NCBI GenBank assembly: GCA_036874045.1 | Contig: JAZBRI010000011.1 | Span: 14,030,001-14,094,000, forward strand | Reading direction: 5' to 3' | Length of the DNA stretch: 64,000 nt | Source of the DNA: Cymodocea nodosa | Lineage: Eukaryota > Streptophyta > Magnoliopsida > Alismatales > Cymodoceaceae | In this document: positions 37,701 to 47,220 of the stretch, in pieces | Numbering within the stretch: position 1 is the stretch's first letter | Layout: each line of letters begins with the position of its first letter | Notes under the pieces: model-generated | The model's input: the letters and a program-made list of their open reading frames with translations, nothing else | What the model was told of the DNA's origin: nothing | Databases searched by the model: none | Position numbers and translations under genes: made by a program

Positions 37701-40671
37701 ATCTTTGATTTTATGGAGTGCATGATGATAGAAATCTCTTACTATATGATTGTCATGTATTTATTGTGATATTTTGTTTCATATCGTACAATTTTCTTTT
37801 GTCAAAATCAAGTGTAGGTTTGCATATGTTTGTGTATGTATTGGTAGTATTTTTATCTAGATTCAACTCTGGTACTTTCTTTCCTCATAGGCTTTATAAG
37901 AGAAGGGATAACCAGCCATGCCATCCATTGTTTCTAATGCATGTGTATATATAGGAGTGAATGTTTTTACTTAAAACTTGTTTCTCAATAAGTTTTTGCT
38001 TTATTGATTGACTTAGGGATATGGCCTAACAGAGTCAACTGGGGCAGCAACATCGACAGATAACTCAGAGGAGAATCAGGTTTATGGTTCAGCTGGTCGA
38101 CTACTGTCCGACCTGGAGGGTAAGATAGTGGATCCTGGCACAGGAGAAGCCTTGGCTATTGGACAGCAGGGGGAGCTATGTCTGAGAGGGCCAACTGTCA
38201 TGCAAGGTGAACCAGATCACTGTCCTTTATTTGATTACTTTGTGACGATGTAAAGAGTTCACAGATTTTCTACGAACTCTGTTCTTTAATTTGAAGAATT
38301 TCTCAAACGATTTTGGAAAACCTAACTATAAATAAGTGGGAAGATTCTAGTGAGGGAGGGATCACACTCCAAGCTGATAAGGGAAATATCTCATACACTT
38401 CATGAGATAATTATGGGGAATGAGATGATAAATATACCACTAAAATTATGGCTTGCATCTCGTCAGAAACATCCTTGTTTACAAATTATAATCACATACT
38501 ATATAATCATTCTTTCTGCTTTGTGTTTTGCAAAGCTTGGATCAATTTCACCAATATAAATTTTATATTTTAAAATGCATGAAATATATTGATTATTGAA
38601 CAGAAGATGCTATATATTTTGGTTTCCAAGTGGAACATGAAACTTGAATAAAAATTCATCCTTAGTTTGTTTCTTCATGCATAGACAAAATGATTCCTAT
38701 TTTCAGTTGCAGTTCAGTGCATGTCGTTAATTGTAAGTGTTGCCCAACCTTTTTGTTACAAATTTTATGATTGTGTTTTAGACCTTCTCATTCAATACAT
38801 CTTACCATGAATTGTAGTTCTGCAAATCTTATGCTTTTGAAAAAAAGAGGATTTTCTCAGATATTACGGCTTGCAAGACTGTTGAAAAGTGAGATATTCA
38901 ATGTCCAAGTTGAAAACAAAAATTTCATAATAATCTATTTTTCTGGTAATGGTAATGTTTTTAGTTTGAGTTTCCTTTCTTCATGGTGGAGTAGAAGATA
39001 AACTATGTTTTCCACCAGACTTGTTGAAGTGAGTGCCTAGGCACCAAGGCAACGATTGGTCATGCCTTGACAGCTTGTCTTGCCAAGTTTTGAACTAAGG
39101 GATCTTTTTTTGAATATGTTTTTTTTTTCGAATATGTTCTGGTAATGGTAATGTTTTTAGTTTGAGTTTCCTTTCTTCATGGTGGCGTAGAAGATAAACT
39201 ATGTTTTCCACCAGACTTGTTGAAGTGGGTGCCTATGCACCAAGGCAACTATTGGTCATGTCTTGACAGCTTGTCTTGCCATGTTTTGAACTAACGGATA
39301 TTTTTTCGAATATGTTTATTCAAATATGTATTTTTTAAAGTTATAAACATTTTTCATTACAACAAAACTTAAATAAAAAGTTTTTGTTAGAGTATTACTA
39401 AAATATATTTAATTATTGAAATATACAATTATATATATTATTATTAATACGCATCATATTTTGATGATATTTTAGGCTTATCTGTGTATTTGAATGTTAT
39501 TTAGGAAATAGTAGAGCTAAAATTATACATAATAATTAAATATATACATAAAATAAAAAATATTTGAATGAGTGCCTAGGTGTCCTGGCTCATCACCTGG
39601 GTGCCTTGTATGTTTTCAACTATTTCATAATAATCTATTTCAGTATAAACAGATTCTTTTAGTTAACGGGATAGACATGACACGTTCTAACTTGTGGTTT
39701 TGTTTGAGTTTGTATTATTTCAGGTTATTTAGGTGATAAAGAGGCAACTGCATCTACTTTGGATCCAGAAGGTTGGTTGAAAACTGGTGATCTTTGCTAC
39801 ATCAACGAGGATGGATTCCTTTTTGTAGTAGATCGACTGAAGGAACTGATCAAGTACAAGGCATATCAGGTGATTAAAACAAATGCTTCCGAACCAATGT
39901 TGATTATTTTAGATCTTTAGTTTTTTTTAGCTCCTTTGTAATCCTCTATTTTTATTTTTGTTTGTCAGGTTCCTCCTGCTGAATTAGAGCACATACTTTA
40001 TTCTCACCCTGAAATATCTGATGCTGCCGTGATTCCGTGAGTCCATTCTATTTTACAAAAAATGATCAACCTAGCATCAGTTGGTTCGCAGAAAATCATA
40101 AAAAGCTTAAGATATTGATCATATTACACCGTAATGCGGCATTAGATGTTCTGGCTTGTACATGGGTTTTCATTGTTGGTTTTGCAAAATGAAAATGTAT
40201 TCATCTATTTCAACAATACGTGGGCAAGAGAGGGGGAGAATACGTGCATTTGATTGATTTTGTAATTGCTTATTTTTGTTAAATGGCAGCTTTCCCGATG
40301 AAGAAGCAGGGCAAATACCCATGGCATTTGTTGTAAGGCATCCTAAAAGCACCCTATGTGAGAACCAAGTAATGGACTTCGTTGCAAAGCAGGTAAATTA
40401 TTTGCCATCCATATGATCCATCAAGTGTATTTTTCCTTCATGTCCAATAGATGATGGGTGAATATTTGTACGCTTGTGATTCCTTGTTACGGCTTTATGC
40501 CACAATAAAAACATCGAGAACTCATGAACTGCATCGCTAATACAGGTCGCACCATACAAGAAAATTCGTCGTGTTACTTTTATTGATGCAATACCGAAGT
40601 CCTCTGCTGGAAAAATATTGAGGAGAGAATTGATTCATCGCGCCGTCTCTGGTTCCCTGTCTAAATTATGA
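34779..40671 (+). CDS. 4CLL9: Peroxisomal 4-coumarate-CoA-ligase-like acyl-CoA synthetase (6 exons)
   Basis: ATP-dependent carboxylic acid:CoA ligase of the ANL superfamily. Exons: 34779-35822, 38017-38206, 39724-39869, 39969-40036, 40290-40392, 40546-40671; 1677 bases, 558 aa. The first ATG in frame is at 34779; upstream codons in frame carry no ATG. Motifs: P-loop [18 protein letters not shown] from residue 199, QGYGLTES at 348-355, box [20 protein letters not shown] with D434, [18 protein letters not shown] with R449, and catalytic K540 in [12 protein letters not shown]. The C-terminus SKL is a canonical PTS1, placing it in peroxisomes. N-terminal [16 protein letters not shown] and LGCGG-like [13 protein letters not shown] match the Arabidopsis At5g63380 type, members of which can activate jasmonate precursors (OPDA, OPC acids) and fatty acids. 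True 4-coumarate activity is unlikely given the peroxisomal signal. Exon 1 is GC-rich with a Ser run (residues 48-57, TCC repeat). Substrate is inferred. Confidence 0.93.
38943..39321 (+). repeat. 196-base direct tandem duplication (4CL-like intron 2)
   Basis: ctggtaatggtaatgttttt starts at 38943 and again at 39139, followed in both by about 175 bases that differ at roughly nine positions. Both copies end in gaatatgtt. The unit includes gtgcctaggcaccaaggcaa, one end of the CCTAGG-type repeat, so the duplication followed or accompanied insertion. Confidence 0.9.
39030..39625. mobile_element. CCTAGG-type non-autonomous repeat (4CL-like intron 2)
   Basis: Left end gtgcctaggcaccaaggcaa at about 39034 and, through the duplication, gtgcctatgcaccaaggcaa at 39230; right end gagtgcctaggtgtcctggc, then tcatcacctgggtgccttgt at about 39570-39610. 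The AT-rich core (39310-39560) is non-coding. Same family as the element in CSN3 intron 6. Confidence 0.5.
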
Positions 40672-41847
40672 TTAGCATAATTTGTCTTCCTAACCAACAT
40701 TTTAAGTATGTTGATTTTTGTGATTATATATTCTTTATCAGAGTTTAAATCCTAATGTCTACATATGTTACCGATTCCATGAGCAATAATGTCTAACTAA
40801 AGCTTAAATAAGGTTTATCATCATTCTGGGATTTAATCTGCTTTTACTTGCTTTGACTTCACTCATATTATAGGCATGGATGAAACATGATTTTATCGTA
40901 AGTGTATGTACATGTGTGTATATAATTTTCATGCTTGGAAATTCCGAAAGTGATCTGATTTTTTTTTTTTAGACTGGTAGCTTCACGTGAGACAGGTGGT
41001 TGTGTAGGTAGGTACTTTTTTTCCCTCACACGGGAAGTATATTCCAGTCCGGTTCTTTTACGACGAATCTCCACCAAATCATGACCACCGTTGGATAAGC
41101 TCTCCGCAGCTTAGAGGATATCAAACATCATCGTCACTCAAAATAAATATGGATTAAAATAGTTGGATTAGGCTCAGCCTGCCAACTCATCCCCGGCCCA
41201 CCCTTTTTATATGAAACATATCCATCCTTGTTTTTTCAATCTATACAACGGCACGTCTCTTTCAACCAGAAAAAAAGTAATTAATAATGTATTTGGTTTA
41301 TCATCTCATGAGGTATATGTGCAAGAAAATAGTCAGGAGTTTAATTTTTAAAAAGTTCAAGGTATATTAAAAGATACGTGCTAGTTTCGTAAAGAATACC
41401 TAGATTTAATTACAAATAGTGTCTCTGTCCACAATTAGGAAGAAACGACAACTACCACCGACAGCATCATGATATAATAATATATTTTCTGTGTAAAAAA
41501 GATCAAATCAGTACCATTTAGTAGAACACAGAGCAAACCAGCTTCTTCTTCTTTTTCTCTTAATTTATAAAAAACCATTTAAGGCAAAATTCCAACTTTA
41601 AACTTAAAAAAAAATAAATTAATGCTACTTATTTATCTTACAGTAAATATTTTCAAAAAAGAGATGTATGTTTATTTTTAATAAAATTTCTACTACGTAT
41701 TTAAATTATAATATAAGTAAAAAAACTATCGTTGTAAAAAAAGACCAAAAATAAAAATAACTTCAAGGCCTCACTCGGCGGAGAGAAGTACGAGAACACA
41801 CGGAAGGAAGCAGCACGGACGGACCTCACTGGTCGGCTCCCCCTCCC
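40672..41847. other. 4CL-like to DUF3537 spacer
   Basis: 3' region of the ligase gene, then AT-rich DNA with several poly-A patches (41570-41760) and one CACGTG at 40984. The DUF3537 promoter should lie in the last few hundred bases, but no clear TATA box was found. Confidence 0.4.
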
Positions 41848-44800
41848 ATGGAAGACCACCGAATCGAAGCAGAAGAGCCACCTGCCACCATCACCACATC
41901 CTTTCTCGTCAAAACACTACAAGAAGACGATCCCGCTGCCACCGATGACCAGGAGGAGGAGGAGGAGGAGGAGGACGACGACGACGATCTGGAGGGAGCG
42001 CTCCGGAGGCTGGAGACCTGCTTCCGCGTCTTGGGGTTCTACTGGTCATTCAAGCCCCGCAGTTCCATCCTCTCATGGGCGGTCTTTCTCGTCCTCGGGC
42101 TCGTGCTTCCAGCCCTCGTGTTCTCTTTCTTCTACACCGTCGCCAACGTCGAGTCTACCCGGATCGTCGTTCTGGACATCGGCATCCCCGTTACCCTGGT
42201 GCTCCTCGCTTTCTTCTCCCTGGTCTGTGTTTCGCATAACCTCAGGAAGTATGGGATGAGGAGCTTCCTGTTCGTGGATAAGCGTTATCAGGAGATGCAG
42301 AGGTTGCGTCGACCGTATGTGAAGAAGATTAAGGTAACTTACATCTCATTTTATCTTAGATCTGTTGCTGTTTCTGCTCCAACTTTATGTGGATGATAAC
42401 GGCGCGCCACGACTTATGTAGCTTATGGTCGTTGATGTGATGTAGTTTGAGATTTTCGTTTAGGGTGACTATTGCTCATCGGTGATACCTTGTGGAATGT
42501 TCTCACTTGTCAGATTTTGATTTCTAGTATATCCTGACCAACTGGTCGTGGAAAACCCTCGTTTTCGTATGGTTGTCTTAAAATTACTATTCTATGTTGT
42601 TTGTATAACATGGTTGGGAACCCTGCGGTGCGCACTAACAGGCCCTAATGCTCCATTTTATCATATCATGACGAAGGTACTATGATTTTGCATATCATTG
42701 TTATGTGCTGCCCATTTTATTGGGAATCTCACAAAAAACCTTCTCTCCCTCTTTTTGTATTATTTGAAGTTGAATTTGTTTCCTACGGAACGAGTAACTC
42801 TAGTTGGCATATATGCTTTGACAGATGTTCTTTCCGATTCTTTTGCTGTGGATGTTACCCTGCATCATTGCGAAGACCACCCTTGCGACCACCCTTGTCT
42901 TCTTCATCTATCGCACATCATGGCCACTAGCCATACCCATACTATTAGCTTCAGTTATGTCATGGACCTACCTAACCACGGTATTCTTGTCAGGCTGCAG
43001 TTTGTTCTATTTGTCGTGTAGCCTGCAAGTTGTTCATTTTGATGATTATGAGGAACTTCTGAAGAATGGTGCTGATGTATCGATTCTCTTCGATGAACAC
43101 AGGAGATTGTGCTTTTATCTATCCAAGATAAGCCACAGGTTCCGACTGCATCTCATTCTGCTTTTCTTCATATCTGTTGTAACCCAGGCCATTTTCCTTC
43201 TCCATACAACGCAGTTCCATGGAGTTATTGATTTTGTCAATGTTGGAGATTTTTTTGTAAGTACACTTTGACTTAATAATCATCCCAAGTATCATGAAGA
43301 TAGATTGACATACTTGGCTTCTAGATTTGGACTTCCAACATGTTTTTATTGTTGTTTTTGTTTATATGTCAGATCTATCTTAATTTTCACTTTCTTGTAT
43401 GCATTTTTCATGTGGTTAGGAAGTACTTGGTTAAGAAAATATTTAAATTTATATAATTTAACAAAAGATTTGACAGTATATAGGAATACTTAGAAAAAAA
43501 GGATTCATGTGGTTGATCCCACACGTGGGATCATGTCTTGGATTGTTATTATTGTTTTGTATGTGCATTTTTCGAAAAAATGGGGAACCAAACAGTACTA
43601 TTTGAAATCTTAAGGAAAATGAAAGAAATATGAGATCTCCTAGATGTAATGTTCTATCTAGAGTTGTGGCTACCAGGTTTATAAATACTTAACACCATAC
43701 TTTTGAGCGAGTTGAAAAAGATAAAAAAAACTTTGGGTCTACAATAAACAGGGATGATGTAAACAACTAACCATGTACAACAACAATAGTTGAAAAATAA
43801 AAAACATATAAACGGATGGGTACTATCTTGAAGAACATATAATGCCTTTTGGGCTCAGCGGATCATTTTCTATTATTAACAAAATTTAGGCACTAGATGC
43901 TAACACCGAGTAATATGATAGAATATTATCTTCAAGAGAAAGGATGCATTTGATGGTGCTACGCCACCAGGGTGGTTTAGCATGACTAGTCTCAACTCTA
44001 GGCTTCGTCCACAACCCAGCCAAAAAAAAAAATTGACAACACTTCACTGTGAGTTACACTAAATAGGAATTTGGTTCTCGCACCTCTTTATGACACTTTT
44101 GACCTTACAAAAATCTCCTTTGTTGTACATGAAATTTAGGGTTTAAGGTAGTCAATGAGCCTTTTCCTTAATTAAAGTTCTTTTCTTTGTGTAAATCTTC
44201 TTGGCTTACTAAGTATAGTTGCAAGCATCACAAGAAGTGGGTAATCACAGTTTGATCTTATAATGCAATATCTCCAATACTAGCAAATATATTACCGCAT
44301 GTAACTGTGAAAAAGGAACCACATAAAAACCAGAACGCCCCTTTGGATATACACGATTGAAGATGCATTATTTGATATCATTTTTCATGAAAAGCAAGAT
44401 ATTAACTGGAAAATATTATGGTATTTGATATTGTTTCACGCCTCATGCCTGCAGATCAGTTCAGCAGTTCAGGTCATTGGAATAATTATCTGCCTTAATG
44501 CAGCTACCAGAATTTCACATCGGGCACAGAACATGGCATCAGCTGCTAGCAGTTGGCATGCTTTGACAACATGTAAAGAGTACGAAAACATGCAAACAAG
44601 TCAGAGAAGAAACTTGGGCACAATTTCAACAAATATATCAGGAGGGGAGCATCTTCGAACCATCATGCAACATCAAATGATGGATCAGTCATTGTTTCAT
44701 CAAAGAGAAGCATTGGGTATGCATATTTCATTTGTTGATTTTGGAATCCCTCCCTTTCATTTCATAATTCAAAATTTGAGGTTTATGTTGTCCATCCATG

Positions 44801-47220
44801 AAATTAAATTTCCTGCAAATGTTTTCTGTAGAAATATTACATCTTAGGATGGGAAGATGAATAATCTGGCAAATGAGCGAGAAGATAGGTGGGTTGTTCT
44901 GGAGAGTGCTAGTGACTACTGGTGAAGGAATCTCGCCACCAATCCCTGCTGGGGGATTTGGAGGGAAAAAAGAATACTTTAACTTTGTGGCTGCTGGAGC
45001 TAACGCTACCATCATTGGAAGTGGTAGGGCGTTTTTCCAATCGGTTAATGTTAAGTATCAGAGGAGTACTAGGCAGAGGGTGTATCTTAGTGCTACGAGA
45101 TGGGTCACTGGATGGAGTGTTGGAATGGATTGGTGAGCCAAGGATGTCAAGGACTAGGACACCATGAGCTTAATTGCATGACCAAACCAAATTGTGATCA
45201 TGAAAAGCTTTTAATGATGCGGTACTCAACTAGAAGGGGAAGCTTGGAACTTGGAAGATGAAGAACATATCTCCAATATGAGAATTGGATGACAAAAAAT
45301 CAAAACCAATGTTTTTATAAGCAGACTGGGAATCAACATGGTGTTATAGAGGGGTGATAGGTTCATGAGTTCAGCTGGCCATCTGGACTGGTTGCATCGG
45401 TATGTTAGTGTGATGTCATAAACAATTGAATAATTTAATATGGCATATAAGAAAAATCAGAAACAAAAAGAGTGACAAATTCATTGGAACCAAAACATGT
45501 CAAACTATTTAAATGATAGCAAATAAATAGATTCAGATTTTTACCCAATCAATAATGAAAAAAAATCATTTCAATCATTTGCTTAAGATTTTTATTTGTT
45601 ATAAAGAATGATTGAAAATTTGAAAGGAATGAAATGAAACCGTTTGACATAAAGTAACGTTTTTTCTCTTTTTTTAAAATTTTCAGGATTTTGAAATAAA
45701 TTTTGAAAAAGCATATTCCGTTGAATTTGATTTTGATTAATATGCAAAAAAAAAATCATATTTTTGTAAAATAAATTTTTAAAAAGTGAATAATATTCCA
45801 ACAAATTAGTTCATCCCAGACAAAACAATATGTAAAACTAGCTAGCTGGATTAGTTAGTTCATTGGGTCAGATGGTTCAACCATTATTGGTTGAACCATG
45901 CCACATTGCCAAATTCTGGTCCAACTGGTGTTCCAATCTGGGTCTTAAAGCAGTGGTTGGAACTCCTCTGTTGGCGGATTGCATGTCAATTGGAGTGGAG
46001 GCATTGAAGACAGGTTTCTATGTGCTTCATGGCATAAATGGAGAAGAGGTCGTTTACCCATGATACACACAAGTCCCAAGCGTCGTTGCTACTTTGAAAA
46101 TAAGAGGTGAAGGTACTTAAGTTGAAATTGGATATGGTGATGCTACACCAGTCCATGTTATGGATCCTTGTAAGAAGGATGCCTATAGGAGACCCAACCC
46201 AATATTGTGGGTTGTTTAATACTAGAATTTTGGATGGTAGGGGCAATGCAAGATATTGTTGTGACCTTTGGAAATTAATGTTGTCTTACATGCTTAAACA
46301 ATGGAAGTCTGAGGTCCTACCACATTCTACGCTGGTGGAGTTGACAGAAGTGCCAAACCATGTGACAGTGATGGTGGGCGACTATGTTGCAAGGATGGTA
46401 GTGGTAGGTTCTCGTTTCAACGTGTTAATCAATGACGAGAGGAAGAGTGGACTCACTCCAGGGAACTTCACTCTAGATTCTGTTGAAGGTGAGGCCATCA
46501 TGGCTTCTTTCAACCCTGTAATCACTAGAGAAGATGAATAATTGCATGGAAAGATGAGAGAAAGAAGACGATGGGTCAAATTCCCACCAAAACACAGTTA
46601 TACTAATTGAGTCTCTACATCTTTTTAAATTGGAGCATGTGAGTGGCAAACCAGACCGAAGGAATCAATTCAGAAGCCACCTAGATCGAATTAGAGGATG
46701 TAGGGCATGCCCATCCAGGTGGAGCTTCTATAAAATTTTCTTATACAAGTTGACTAAACAAACAGGTTACATATGCAAATGAAAAACATTTTGAAAATTT
46801 AATAAAAGAAGAATTAAAACTTGGGTGAGAGAACTTGGTGGAGTGGGAAGGAATTAATCCGAACCTTCTTTAGGAAGTAAGATTGAATCAGTGAAAATCT
46901 ATAATATCACTTCATCTTTAATTAAACATTCATGAAAAACTATTTGAAGAAGAACGAGATTCAAGGTTAAATGTCGGCACAACTCTCTTTAGCTTAATAT
47001 ATGCACACGTCTGAATTGCGGGACTATATTTTCTTGATTATTGTCCTCGTTCTGAATTCTGATGATTCCTCGTACTACTGCATTTTTTACAGTCATGTAC
47101 CTCGGATATAATAATGGTGGCATCACAGTTTACGGCTGGTGTGTGGATCGTGGATTAATCACCACCATTGTCTGTATCGAGCTCTCCATATTGTGCTTTA
47201 TATTTAGTGGAACGCTATGA
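41848..47220 (+). CDS. DUF3537 seven-transmembrane protein, plant gustatory-receptor-like (4 exons)
   Basis: Plant DUF3537 (PF12056) multi-pass protein. Exons: 41848-42333, 42825-43256, 44455-44716, 47093-47220; 1308 bases, 435 aa. The last exon is 2.4 kb from the third and was found by its conserved sequence: joining G/TC gives REALVMYLGYNNGGITVYGW, then CVDRGLITTI and a final hydrophobic helix. Predicted membrane segments are near residues 75-98, 107-128, 165-190, 198-226, 268-289, 308-325 and 412-432. The N-terminus (1-50) is soluble and highly acidic (E36-E42, D43-D47, from GAG and GAC repeats). Between segments lie GMRSFLFVDKRYQEMQRLRR and HFDDYEELLKNGADVSILFD. DUF3537 proteins have been grouped with insect gustatory/odorant receptors by fold and remote similarity; their role in plants is not settled. 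All introns are GT-AG; introns 2 and 3 carry foreign DNA. Joins are seen; topology and any channel role are inferred. Confidence 0.9.
43405..43560 (+). mobile_element. 5'-truncated RTE-type retroposon, 3' end only (DUF3537 intron 2)
   Basis: aaagatttgacagtatatag near 43464 and ggattcatgtggttgatccc at 43500, then cacacgtgggatcatgtctt and a TTATTATTG-type tail. This is the standard 3' end of plant RTE LINEs (C-terminal codons, IHVADP-like translation, then a TTG-rich tail). The left limit is uncertain. Confidence 0.6.
44860..46560. other. Unclassified insertion in DUF3537 intron 3
   Basis: About 1.7 kb that is more GC-balanced than its flanks and holds several overlapping open frames (plus 44873-45136, 45863-46063, 46107-46541). 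Translation gives stretches such as PPIPAGGFGGKKEYFNFVAA, but nothing I recognise and no long frame. It may be a degraded retrotransposon or captured gene fragment. It enlarges intron 3 to 2.4 kb. Confidence 0.35.

Noticed and set aside
11169..40671. A true metabolic gene cluster for jasmonate
   Set aside because: As a firm claim it fails: two pathway genes with housekeeping genes between them, and ancestral synteny explains the linkage. Kept only as a testable finding.
44717..44847. Continuation of DUF3537 exon 3 to a stop at 44847
   Set aside because: It gives a C-terminus unlike the family; the exon at 47093-47220 restores the conserved end.
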